Shown here: positions 52,442 to 60,940 of the stretch, piece after piece | Position numbering within the stretch: position 1 is the stretch's first letter | Layout: the number at the start of each line of letters is the position of its first letter | NCBI RefSeq assembly: GCF_000518705.1 | Contig: NZ_KI912479.1 | Location: forward strand, 394,485 to 458,484 | Length of the DNA stretch: 64,000 bases | Source of the DNA: Shewanella colwelliana ATCC 39565 | Lineage (GTDB): Bacteria; Pseudomonadota; Gammaproteobacteria; Enterobacterales; Shewanellaceae | Reading direction: 5' to 3' | Notes under the pieces: model-generated | What the model was told of the DNA's origin: nothing | Seen by the model: the letters and a program-made list of their open reading frames with translations, nothing else | Database searches by the model: none | Program-made: the position numbers and the translations under genes

Positions 52442-53740
52442 CTAATCACCCTCCCCAATCTTTACTAACTCGATTTCGCCGGAAAGCAATTTAGGAAGTA
52501 AGGTGTCGCGCAAAGATGATAGGCTCTTAATCTCTGCAGAAAGAACCTCAACTTTTTGGTCGATTGGGTCAACAAGTTTATGGAAAGCATCTATTAAAGC
52601 TTGAGGAGGCGCAACAAAAGCAACTTTCTTCAACTCATTCTGGTTTATGGAGCTAAATACTGTTCCTGAAGAACCACTATCACCTAGCTTCTTCTCAATG
52701 TGACTCACAAAAGCATACGTAAATGAACGAGATTCACTCTTATGTTTTATAGCTGCAACACCACGCCCAATACAGCAATCGATAGCCGCCATGTTCTTAT
52801 CGCCTACTGGAGCACGAACACTGATTAACGTATCACCTGCTTTAGCGTATCGTTTAGGGTCTGTTGTAAACACTCGAACATCAGGGTAACGGAAACCAAA
52901 ATCTCTGCGTCCTTGGAAGAATGCAATTCCTTCACCTTCTTCGTTGTAGGTTTCGCCCTTAGGGGACTGCCCCATCGTGATATTGAAATGCTCCCCCATA
53001 GAGCTTGCTCCCCATCCTTCCGGGATCAACCCTAACTCAGACTCAACGAGCTTTTCTGGGAATAGCGAGGCAGTATCCGCATCCATACCATCTGGTTGAT
53101 CGCCATTCATCTTGGCTTTCACAGGATCAAAATCGACAAACCATGACTTGAATATGGCTTGCGCCATTTGTTCTAGAGTTTGATTGGTCTGGGAATTCAG
53201 GATCACTTTTTCATCAAAATTTCTGGCTAAATCTGCAATTTGCTTACTCGTTTGATAATCAACTTTTGGGCATGGAAGTGACTCAATTATTTTCCCACTA
53301 ATATTGGCTTGGTTCGCACTACCTGATGAGTTGGAAACTAAATAATCTTGGCTTTGAGGTAATGACAACCAATAGAAGATAAAGTCCAGATGAACACTAT
53401 TCTCATCTAACAGGCAAACTCTACCTACTCGTTGATTAATCCAAGCATCTGGTTCATTTTTCCAAACACGAGCCACTCTGCCAACTAAAGACTGAGGTGC
53501 GTTTGGCCCAGATCCTGTCATAGATATAAGTACATCCCCTTCTTTAACCTTCCAGTTTTTTGTACTTGCAGCTATTTCATCTGATACATAAGCGGGTTCG
53601 GCATAATCAACAGTGCCGAATCTTACATTTTTAATTTTTAATACTTTATTCTTACTAAATTCAATAAAGTCTTTGCTTTTATAAGCATATCCACCCTGAA
53701 CTTTTATATACTCACCCAGAGTAGTCATCTCAAAGCTCAT
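52442..53740 (-). CDS. hsdS: Type I restriction-modification specificity subunit
   Basis: A 432-residue HsdS with two target recognition domains. TRD1 (~1-165) has YAYKSKDF ... GDVLISMTGSGPNA. The central conserved helix is TNQTLEQMAQAIFKSWFVDF (~182-201). TRD2 (~235-400) has MGQSPKGETYN ... GDTLISVRAPVGD, and the C-terminal conserved region ends LLPKLLSGEIELVK. It sets the DNA sequence methylated or cut. It overlaps hsdM by 11 bases. Its 3' end is duplicated as a relic at 48213-48260. Confidence 0.95.
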   Translation of the reverse strand: MSFEMTTLGEYIKVQGGYAYKSKDFIEFSKNKVLKIKNVRFGTVDYAEPAYVSDEIAASTKNWKVKEGDVLISMTGSGPNAPQSLVGRVARVWKNEPDAWINQRVGRVCLLDENSVHLDFIFYWLSLPQSQDYLVSNSSGSANQANISGKIIESLPCPKVDYQTSKQIADLARNFDEKVILNSQTNQTLEQMAQAIFKSWFVDFDPVKAKMNGDQPDGMDADTASLFPEKLVESELGLIPEGWGASSMGEHFNITMGQSPKGETYNEEGEGIAFFQGRRDFGFRYPDVRVFTTDPKRYAKAGDTLISVRAPVGDKNMAAIDCCIGRGVAAIKHKSESRSFTYAFVSHIEKKLGDSGSSGTVFSSINQNELKKVAFVAPPQALIDAFHKLVDPIDQKVEVLSAEIKSLSSLRDTLLPKLLSGEIELVKIGEGD

Positions 53741-55496
53741 AACCCAACCCCGCTAGGTTCTTCTTGATTTCCGCTTCAAGTGTCGCAGACTCAGCAAACT
53801 GCTCGCTCAACTTAGTGGTTAGCGTTGCCATCTTCTCACCAAATGGGATGCCATCGTCTAGCTCTTCAGTCGCGCCTACATAGCGCCCCGGAGTGAGTAC
53901 AAAATCGTGCTTGGTGATCTCTTCAAGGGTTGCTGATTTACAGAAGCCTTGAATATCACGATATTCACCGCTTGGGCCGAAAATTGCTCCTGCATTTTCG
54001 GCACTTCCGCCATCCATGGCGGTCGTCTTCATAAGCTCTTCAGGATTTTGCATTTTCCAAGCATGGTAAAGGTCTGCGACTTTCTGAATATCATCACGGG
54101 TGAAATCACGCAGCACGCGATCTTTCATGTAGCCAAGGTTACGCGCATCAATGAACAGCACTTCGTCCTGACGATCACGTAACTTCCGACTTGCTTTATC
54201 AGTACGAGCCGTTTTGTTCTTGGTTAGGAACCAAATACATGCTGGGATCTGAGTGTTGGTAAACAGTTGCCCCGGTAGCGCAACCATACACTCGATAAGA
54301 TCGTTCTCGATAAGCGCTTTACGAATTTCACCTTCGTTGTTGGTGGTTGAACTCATCGAACCGTTGGCGAGTAGCAGTGCTTGAGAGCCATCTGGCGCTA
54401 GGTGGTGAAGCATGTGCTGCATCCAAGCAAAGTTAGCGTTGCCTGCTGGCGGCTTACCGTATTTAAAGCGAGGGTCATTATCATCAACGCCCGTATTCCA
54501 CTCTTTCATGTTGAAGGGTGGGTTTGCCATGATGAAGTCGGCACGTAAATCAGGGTGCTGCACATTGGTGTAGGTGCTAGCCGGCTCTTTACCGAAGTCG
54601 TAATCAAGACCACGGATCGCCATGTTCATCGCCGCTAGCTGCCATGTGGTGTGGTTGTATTCCTGACCGTAAATAGAGATCTTTTGCTTTTGCGTTAGCG
54701 GGTCGATGTCTTTTTGGTTAGCTCTACGCTCAATGAACTTTTCTGATTGCACAAAGAAGCCACCAGACCCCATTGCAGGGTCATACACACGACCTTCAAA
54801 TGGTTCAATCATCTCAACAATCAACGATACGATAGAGGCTGGCGTATAGAACTGACCACCTTTTTTACCCTCAGCCAGTGCAAACTGACCAAGCATATAT
54901 TCGTATACGTGACCAAGGATATCTTTACTGTTTAGATCTGCATGAACAAACGGAATGGTTGCGATCAGGTTGATCAGCTCGTTTAACTTCGCTTGGTCAA
55001 TTTTCAAAGCAGAGTATGACTTGTTCAGTACACCTTTGAGTTTCGGGTTATCACGCTCGATTCCCTCAAGTGCGTTATCAATCAGGTGACCAACCGAGGT
55101 AATCTTTTTCGCTTTACCGTCAATCTCAAGCTCCGCACCACCAATTACACGAGGGCCGTTATCTTGTAAGAACTGCCAGCGAGATTCAGTAGGCAGCCAG
55201 AATACGTTCTTCTCGGTGTAAAAGTCGCGTTGCTCAAGTTCGATAGCGATTTCTGCTGCCAATTCTTGTTCAGAGAAGTCGGCTGGGTCTAGATAGTATT
55301 CGTGATCTGGGTTAGCGATGTCAGCTTTGATCTCATCCTGACGCAGCTTAAACGCATCAGAGACGTATTTGACGAAGATTAAGCCAAGTACAGCATGTTT
55401 GTATTGCGCTGCATCTAGTGTTGAGCGTAGCTTGTCTGCCGCATTCCAAAGCTTGGCTTCAAGCTCTTTCAAGTATTGCTGTTCTGTTTGATTCAT
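53730..55496 (-). CDS. hsdM: Type I restriction-modification DNA methyltransferase subunit
   Basis: A 588-residue HsdM, an N6-adenine methyltransferase. It has an N-terminal helical HsdM_N domain (AKLWNAADKLRSTLDAAQYKH ...), the SAM-binding motif VYDPAMGSGGFF (238-248) and the catalytic motif NPPF (325-328). It forms M2S1 with HsdS and methylates the target adenine. It is the first gene of the minus-strand hsd operon, with its promoter in the 121-base region shared with the divergent recombinase gene. Confidence 0.96.
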   Translation of the reverse strand: MNQTEQQYLKELEAKLWNAADKLRSTLDAAQYKHAVLGLIFVKYVSDAFKLRQDEIKADIANPDHEYYLDPADFSEQELAAEIAIELEQRDFYTEKNVFWLPTESRWQFLQDNGPRVIGGAELEIDGKAKKITSVGHLIDNALEGIERDNPKLKGVLNKSYSALKIDQAKLNELINLIATIPFVHADLNSKDILGHVYEYMLGQFALAEGKKGGQFYTPASIVSLIVEMIEPFEGRVYDPAMGSGGFFVQSEKFIERRANQKDIDPLTQKQKISIYGQEYNHTTWQLAAMNMAIRGLDYDFGKEPASTYTNVQHPDLRADFIMANPPFNMKEWNTGVDDNDPRFKYGKPPAGNANFAWMQHMLHHLAPDGSQALLLANGSMSSTTNNEGEIRKALIENDLIECMVALPGQLFTNTQIPACIWFLTKNKTARTDKASRKLRDRQDEVLFIDARNLGYMKDRVLRDFTRDDIQKVADLYHAWKMQNPEELMKTTAMDGGSAENAGAIFGPSGEYRDIQGFCKSATLEEITKHDFVLTPGRYVGATEELDDGIPFGEKMATLTTKLSEQFAESATLEAEIKKNLAGLGYEL

Positions 55497-55617
55497 AATG
55501 GTTTCTTAAATAAATTTTCTTGTATTAAAAGAATTGTCTGCATCATATCACTCAATGCTCAAAAGTCTTTGATTTATGCCTTACTTAATAGTGGATTTTT
55601 GAAGTAAGGAGCATGAA

Positions 55618-56214
55618 ATGGAAGCTTGGAATAAAGGCAAGCGTATTGGTCAAAAGAAAGCATTCAAACTAGAGGATATTTGGCGCATTCGTATTAGGCT
55701 AGAGCTTGAGCAGCGGCTGTTTGAGCTGGCACTGTTTAATTTGGCTATTGATAGTAAATTGCGCTCATGTGATCTTCGAAACCTCAAGGTGCAAGATGTC
55801 AGCCGCAGTGGCTGCGTAATGTCCAGAACCATCGTTAAACAGCAAAAGACCCAGCAAGAAGTTCACTTTGAAATCACACCAAAGACACAACAAACACTAT
55901 CACAGTGGATCATTCAAAACTCACTAGCACCAACGGATTACTTATTCCCAAGTCCTCGCCTTGTGGGGCAACCCATTTCGTACCACTACTACACCACGTT
56001 AGTTGATCGTTGGGTTACTGATATTGGCTTAGATAAGACCCAATATGGCACACATTCACTGCGGCGCACCAAAGCTTCTTTGATCTATGCCAAAACCAAG
56101 AATCTTAGAGCTATTCAGTTACTTCTGGGTCATGCTAAGCTCGAAAGTACGATTGAATACCTTGGTGTCGAGATTGAGGATGCCCTAAGGATTTCAGAGA
56201 GTTGTGAGACATAA
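55618..56214 (+). CDS. Short tyrosine recombinase (FimB/XerD-like catalytic domain only)
   Basis: A 198-residue recombinase lacking an N-terminal core-binding domain, like FimB/FimE. Catalytic residues: Arg in DSKLRSCDLRNL, HSLRRTKAS, GHAKLESTIEYLG (His and nucleophile Tyr). It is divergent from hsdM with a 121-base gap. Stand-alone recombinases of this type often invert or rearrange DNA nearby, including hsdS genes in phase-variable systems. Here the hsdS tail repeats are direct, not inverted, so inversion of hsdS is not supported. Confidence 0.87.
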   Translation: MEAWNKGKRIGQKKAFKLEDIWRIRIRLELEQRLFELALFNLAIDSKLRSCDLRNLKVQDVSRSGCVMSRTIVKQQKTQQEVHFEITPKTQQTLSQWIIQNSLAPTDYLFPSPRLVGQPISYHYYTTLVDRWVTDIGLDKTQYGTHSLRRTKASLIYAKTKNLRAIQLLLGHAKLESTIEYLGVEIEDALRISESCET

Positions 56215-56223
56215 GGAACCGCT

Positions 56224-56397
56224 ATGCAATGCCCTGAATGTGAGAATCATTTTGGTTGGGATTGGATTGAAGATGAATGCATCGAGCCAAATGAAACCTT
56301 TGAATGCCCTAGTTGTGGGGTGATGCTGCGTTACACCATCGATGAAGGCACCTATTACGGCGCTCAGCATAAAACCGTTGAAGTGGTGGATGATTAA
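56224..56397 (+). CDS. Small zinc-ribbon protein
   Basis: A 57-residue frame not longer than a single zinc ribbon: CPEC near residue 3 and CPSC at about residues 28-31 (FECPSCGVML), followed by a short acidic tail. It begins 9 bases after the recombinase stop and runs into the DUF1643 gene start (2 bases apart). The two CxxC pairs and the tight spacing support a real gene; function unknown. Confidence 0.65.
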   Translation: MQCPECENHFGWDWIEDECIEPNETFECPSCGVMLRYTIDEGTYYGAQHKTVEVVDD

Positions 56398-56398
56398 A

Positions 56399-56866
56399 AT
56401 GAAAAAATCAGCTGTATTATCAGATTGCCGACAGTATCGCTACGAACTGTGGCGTGTTTGGGACGAATCGAAACCCTATACAGTGTTCATTGGACTCAAT
56501 CCGTCTACAGCAGATGAAACAGAGGATGATCCAACAATTAGACGCTGTATTAACTTTGCTAAAAGTTGGGGATATGGTGGACTTTGTATGGTCAACCTTT
56601 TCGCTTTTCGTGCTACACAGCCGGAAGATATGAAGCGAGCTAGTGACCCTATTGGTAGCCAAAACGATTCGACCTTACTACGACTGGCAGAAAATGCTGG
56701 AGTAATAGTTGCCGCTTGGGGTAATGATGGTGTCTTCATGGAACGTTCCAGCAAGGTGAGAACGATGATCCCTACAATCTCAGCTTTAAAGGTAAATAAA
56801 TCTGGTGAACCTGCACATCCGCTTTACTTAAAATCATCATTAACGCCTGTTGCGTTTGTAGATTAA
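56399..56866 (+). CDS. DUF1643 family protein
   Basis: A 155-residue protein with the DUF1643 pattern: YRYELWRVWDESKPYTVFIGLNPSTADETEDDPTIRRCINFAKSW, then YGGLCMVNLFAFRAT and VIVAAWGNDG. DUF1643 proteins are common on mobile elements and phages; their activity is not known. I chose ATG 56399; ATG 56390 (three codons earlier, inside the zinc-ribbon gene) is an alternative. Confidence 0.82.
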   Translation: MKKSAVLSDCRQYRYELWRVWDESKPYTVFIGLNPSTADETEDDPTIRRCINFAKSWGYGGLCMVNLFAFRATQPEDMKRASDPIGSQNDSTLLRLAENAGVIVAAWGNDGVFMERSSKVRTMIPTISALKVNKSGEPAHPLYLKSSLTPVAFVD

Positions 56867-56960
56867 AGATTGCTCTCTATATCACGATATAAGAGTTTGA
56901 TTATCAAGGTGCAATTACATGCTTTAAATGCACTAATTATTTGTAAAATAGGAGTTATAC

Positions 56961-57227
56961 ATGGGAGCAGGAGGTCGTCGAGATCCAAGCGAGTACACGT
57001 CTATTATTTGTGAAGTTTTTTATGACGCATCAAGACGTAAGAACGGTGTTAGACCTGTGGTTGGTCAGCCTTTTCCTAATGATATGAAGGTCGAATGTGC
57101 TAAAGCTATTCGTGCTCTGCCGCTAGGAACTCAAATTAAGTTGTCAGTCGTTGAAACCGAGAAGGAAGGCAGCAGACCATTCCTCTATAGCAGCTATAAA
57201 TGGGCTTATGACATTATCAAGCCGTAG
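56961..57227 (+). CDS. Hypothetical small protein, 88 aa
   Basis: Begins MGAGGRRDPSEYTSI behind AATAGGAGTTAT. A compact mixed alpha/beta protein with CEVFYDASRRKNGVRPVVG and KWAYDIIKP; no recognised domain. The good ribosome binding site and even composition favour a genuine gene of the accessory region. Confidence 0.65.
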   Translation: MGAGGRRDPSEYTSIICEVFYDASRRKNGVRPVVGQPFPNDMKVECAKAIRALPLGTQIKLSVVETEKEGSRPFLYSSYKWAYDIIKP

Positions 57228-57333
57228 CAATAGACTACAAGTTTAACTAATTGTGATAGTCGAGACGTCTGACTGAATATTACTTTATGGAAGGCCATAG
57301 CGATGACTTCCCAAGTACAATGGAAGCTATAAT

Positions 57334-57822
57334 ATGAGCGATTTAGAAACCAGACATTTCTTTGACGGTGACAAGCAAAAATCAGTATGTCTACCTCCTG
57401 ACTTATGGCCTAGTCTTCAAGAACTAGCAAATGAAACAGCTAAATCTGAAAATTGGTTAGGAGGTACCGGAAGCGATTGGGATAATCTGAACATTTGGAT
57501 CTTAGGGGAAATTCGTTCATGGATGGATTCTACCAGTGATTCAACTAGGTGGATTACATCACGTAGCTCCGAGCTTTATCAGTACATATATCAAACAAGA
57601 ATATCTAGCAGAATTATTGAACCTTTTAATAATGAATTCGGTGAAGCAGAAAAAGCCCTCAGAAAAATCGGCTCTAACCTATGGTTTAGCGGTTTACCGA
57701 AAGATTTACAGGATTATCTGGTTTCTAATACGGTTGAATGCTTTGATACTTGGGACATGTCGATAGAGCAAGCCGCAACACAGGTTATTTCTGCTTTCGA
57801 AGCAATGAACTCACGTGAGTGA
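57334..57822 (+). CDS. Hypothetical protein, 162 aa
   Basis: A soluble, acidic, probably helical protein. Features: CLPPDLWPSLQELANETAKSENWLGGTGSDWDNLN and a C-terminal ECFDTWDMSIEQAATQVISAFEAMNS. I recognise no family. It is on the plus strand 106 bases after the 88-aa gene, and a weak Shine-Dalgarno (TGGAAG) precedes the ATG. Confidence 0.62.
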   Translation: MSDLETRHFFDGDKQKSVCLPPDLWPSLQELANETAKSENWLGGTGSDWDNLNIWILGEIRSWMDSTSDSTRWITSRSSELYQYIYQTRISSRIIEPFNNEFGEAEKALRKIGSNLWFSGLPKDLQDYLVSNTVECFDTWDMSIEQAATQVISAFEAMNSRE

Positions 57823-58204
57823 TTGCCTAAGCTATGACTAACGCAAAATGTTTAAGTCGCTTTTGTCCCATTAAAAATGAAACGCACTGCGTAGCGTTTT
57901 CAAAAAGAGTGAATTTAGTGTCATACAAAACCAATAAATATCACGATGATTTGGGAATCAAAGAAAGTGAAAAGCCCCAATCAAAAGTTTTTTTTCTCCG
58001 ATAAACGGTTGCTTCACAGTCGACCGACGATCCGTAATAATGAGGAAGCATGTCTATTGGTAAAAAACAGTATGACCAACGCTGGGATAATAGGTTGTAA
58101 GCTGTTGATTTTTAATCATTAGATTTTTGGTGAGAAACGATCTACATACTATTTCTGCATGTTGTCTTATTCTGGTTTACGAAACACAACAAAGGAGAAC
58201 GACT
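57823..58204. other. Intergenic stretch without confident gene
   Basis: About 380 bases. A 58-codon open frame from about 57945 (MIWESKKVKSP...) lacks a clear ribosome binding site. AAACGCACTGCGTAGCGTTT at about 57879-57898 is a small palindrome. The 3' part should contain the promoter of the HTH gene. Confidence 0.45.
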
Positions 58205-58408
58205 ATGTTTCGAACCATGAATGATGACGCTATAGAGGGCTTGTTTAAAGAGGGCATGTCGAGACTTGAGCAAGATAGATTCATGCAGTATCTCTACGAC
58301 AAAGGGCATAATGTTCCCGCTATCGCAAAAAAATTAGGCCTTAGCAAACCGACTGTATACGGCAGAATAAATGCTACCCGTGGTCGTGGTCCAACTTTTG
58401 ACGCATAA
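58205..58408 (+). CDS. Small helix-turn-helix protein
   Basis: A 67-residue protein beginning MFRTMNDDAIEGLF behind a strong AAAGGAG. The second half is a helix-turn-helix of the Hin/resolvase or sigma-like type: YDKGHNVPAIAKKLGLSKPTVYGRINA. It probably binds DNA and controls its own operon with the following 565-aa gene; a terminator-like hairpin lies between the two genes and could limit read-through. An in-frame start at 58127 lacks support. Confidence 0.75.
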   Translation: MFRTMNDDAIEGLFKEGMSRLEQDRFMQYLYDKGHNVPAIAKKLGLSKPTVYGRINATRGRGPTFDA

Positions 58409-58418
58409 ATAGAAGTTT

Positions 58419-58442
58419 AGCAGGCTTTAGGCCTGCTTTTTT
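58419..58442 (+). terminator. Hairpin between the HTH gene and the 565-aa gene
   Basis: AGCAGGC-TTTA-GGCCTGCTTTTTT: a 7-bp stem with a T6 run directly after the HTH gene and 14 bases before the next ATG. Confidence 0.82.
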
Positions 58443-58455
58443 CTGGAGAATAACA

Positions 58456-60153
58456 ATGAAAAAATCTGAAATATCTGCTGAGTTAACCAAGCAGTGTCTG
58501 CACCTTTATTTAAAGTCCTCTTCCCCAGATTTTTTTAACCAGCCTAGCCTATATAGTCCACTGTACAGAATCTTATATGAGTCTCTTATAAAGAATGAAG
58601 AACCTCCAATTGAACAAGTTAATCACTTTCGATTATCTTTCGATAAAGAAAAAATAGATCTTGAGTGTCGCCAATGTTCGACCTCGTTTGACCGCTATTT
58701 GGTACACCTTTACCCCAATCGTTTTGAAGCCTCGAACCCACTAAAAATTGATAAAAAAGACTTAACTGTCACTGCGGTTCAAAGCTACTTGAATAAAGCA
58801 TATGGACTGTTATCCATAGGGCGCGAGGCGTACAATCTCAATCACGAAATAAACAAAGCGCTATTTTTGCTGCCAAAGAAAAAAGTTGCAATGCTGACAA
58901 AACAGCCTTGTTCAATGGTATTTAAATTTTTAACGCTCTCTTACAAGTTATCTTCTATCAACAAGCAGTGGCGAGAGCTCATTAAATATCGCGATATCAA
59001 AGATTACATTGACCCAGAGAACAAACTAAAACATAAACAACCTAGCATGGACAATATTGTTACTTTTAACCTGCTAGACAACGCCAAAGCACGGCTCAAC
59101 AGCGCCATTGTCAGTATGTTTTATTTTGAAATAGACCAAGGGAAAGGCGACGGCGACATTACAGAATCAAGAAATATTGCATTAATTACTTATGCCTATC
59201 AGACAATTTTAGATAGTGTCACAATTCATGGGTACAAGCTAGTTCGAGCAGGGTTTGATAATGATACTATTAAAGATCAATTTTGCTCTCTGTTAACAGA
59301 ACAGTTCACTAAACTTAGGAATTCGATACCCTCGGCATCTGCTTATCAAGACGAAGATCAGGCGTTAGCTGATGAGCTCCAGACGGCCATGCTCAAAAAT
59401 ATCGCGTCAAATTTCGTGTTGGCGAAGCTCCTGTTTGAGCGTGAACTCGATTATCACCCGATAGCCAGCGGTACCATTGCATCATGGGTCTCAATGCATT
59501 TAGGCAAGAAAGCTATTGCTTCCCATGTAGAAGAAGAACTGAACCTTAACTCTGGGTCTTTTGATGTCCAATGCATCGCGATCGCTGAGATGTTGGCTAG
59601 TCTTTTAGTGGATAAGGGTGTCATTCGATTAGCTAAGCAGGTAATGGTGAACATGCTCTGTTTGGTTCTCGGGCACATCAATAAATCTGGCACGTTCTAT
59701 TTAAAAGGCAATATTCAAGGTCTGAAAAAAAATCAATACAATGTAATGAAAGAACTTCGACACGCTCTTTATGAGATCCAACGTGATAACCATGATATCG
59801 GTCGTGATCAAGCTCAGCGGTTACTAAGACCAACCACCCTGCATTTTATTGAATTCGCTTTATTTCAAATACACTGGGCAATTCAGTCTTCTGCTTTAAA
59901 CCCCCACTCCTCCCAAGAGCAGGAATACGAGGTGTTTAAAAAATTTAGAGAAAATATCTATATGGCTACTCTAGATATCTACAAGCTAACGCAATTTGAT
60001 GACCATAGGCTCACGCTAAAAACAACTAGCTTGTTTATCCGAGAGTTTTTGCATCCGGAACTCAACCTATATACGGCCCACTTTGATAATTTACCGAAAG
60101 CACTCGGGAGCCATATAGAACGAAGTATGCTCATATGGCCATATCACGAATAA
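58456..60153 (+). CDS. Large hypothetical protein, 565 aa
   Basis: Starts MKKSEISAELTKQCLHLYL behind CTGGAGAA. It is predicted almost wholly alpha-helical, with one CxxC (LECRQCSTSFDRYLVHLYP) near residue 75, and contains no motif I recognise (no Walker A, nuclease or toxin signature seen). It is preceded by a small HTH gene and sits between a type I restriction island and a rhuM relic, so a defence role is conceivable but unproven. Confidence 0.72.
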   Translation: MKKSEISAELTKQCLHLYLKSSSPDFFNQPSLYSPLYRILYESLIKNEEPPIEQVNHFRLSFDKEKIDLECRQCSTSFDRYLVHLYPNRFEASNPLKIDKKDLTVTAVQSYLNKAYGLLSIGREAYNLNHEINKALFLLPKKKVAMLTKQPCSMVFKFLTLSYKLSSINKQWRELIKYRDIKDYIDPENKLKHKQPSMDNIVTFNLLDNAKARLNSAIVSMFYFEIDQGKGDGDITESRNIALITYAYQTILDSVTIHGYKLVRAGFDNDTIKDQFCSLLTEQFTKLRNSIPSASAYQDEDQALADELQTAMLKNIASNFVLAKLLFERELDYHPIASGTIASWVSMHLGKKAIASHVEEELNLNSGSFDVQCIAIAEMLASLLVDKGVIRLAKQVMVNMLCLVLGHINKSGTFYLKGNIQGLKKNQYNVMKELRHALYEIQRDNHDIGRDQAQRLLRPTTLHFIEFALFQIHWAIQSSALNPHSSQEQEYEVFKKFRENIYMATLDIYKLTQFDDHRLTLKTTSLFIREFLHPELNLYTAHFDNLPKALGSHIERSMLIWPYHE

Positions 60154-60545
60154 TCAATCAAGCATCTTACTGAGGCACAGAAGCGGTAGCAGGTTTTTTT
60201 GATTGAACGATACTTTTGTAAATCCCAAATGACGCTTTAGTGAAGTGCACCTTCAATCGGTCGAAACACACAAAGGGGCAGAAAAATTTTAGAGCAATCA
60301 ATCTAAGGCGCTTCTGTCCCGAAGCAACTCACAAACATCCTCATTACGCCACAAATGAATGATGCCTATTCATCCTTTAGTAAGATTTATGCAATTTAAA
60401 GGATTTATATGACATGAGTTTTATTAAGGTAAATCATGACTAAGAGCAATCGCTAGTTTAATGTGCGAAAAATGATAAAGGGGCATAAACGAGTTAACTC
60501 ACTAACCAGTTGAGTGCTTAACTCGAAACAAGCATGGTCGATCGT
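60154..60545. other. Intergenic stretch without recognised gene
   Basis: About 390 bases between the 565-aa gene and the rhuM relic. No open frame with protein features. It probably includes the 3' flank of decayed rhuM. Confidence 0.5.
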
Positions 60546-60763
60546 TTAGCCTTGAATTAAATGTTCTCTTAATGGTTTTGTTGCCCACGGTTGGAACTTC
60601 ATACCACGTTTCAACTTCACTCTTAGCCAACGGATATACAGACGTCCAAATTATAGTGTTTAAGGGTCTGTCTTACCTTTCTGCGCCCTTCTTGACGAAT
60701 TACTAAGCAATCCTTATGAGCTGTCACTTCCTCTAACTCACCATCTTTAAAGATGCTTCTCAT
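60546..60763 (-). pseudogene. rhuM: rhuM-family relic, fragmentary and frameshifted
   Basis: On the minus strand an open stretch reads MRSIFKDGELEEVTAHKDC, continues to KVRQTLKHYNLDVCISVG, then in another frame RVKLKRGMKFQPWATKPLRE and HLIQG-stop. This matches the RhuM family core (IFEEGEL ... HYNLDVIISVGYRVKS ... FRIWATKVLREY). Two bases missing in the VGYR codons break the frame. The N-terminal and C-terminal parts are gone. RhuM genes are frequent next to type I restriction systems. Confidence 0.75.
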
Positions 60764-60911
60764 CGGTGGTTTGCATTAAGAGCGACTTGCTTAGACTCAT
60801 TCAATGGTGAGCAATATTGCCTTTGATAATAAGCCCGTCAGTAACATGGGCGTGTTGAATGAAAGGCCTAGCTTCGTGGTGATTGCTAAAATCAGAATAA
60901 TTGCTAGAATA

Positions 60912-60927
60912 CTGTATATACATACAG
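60912..60927. promoter_or_regulatory. LexA (SOS) box upstream of umuD
   Basis: CTGT-ATATACAT-ACAG is an exact CTGT-N8-ACAG LexA operator, 13 bases before the umuD start codon. It implies DNA-damage induction. Confidence 0.93.
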
Positions 60928-60940
60928 CATGCAGTAAATT

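Noticed and set aside
48213..52489. Invertible hsdS locus
   Set aside because: The two hsdS tail copies are in the same orientation and only about 24 bases match; there is no second set of target recognition domains.
57945..58121. 58-codon frame starting MIWESKKVKSP
   Set aside because: No ribosome binding site, unusual composition with a Phe run, and no neighbour overlap to support it.
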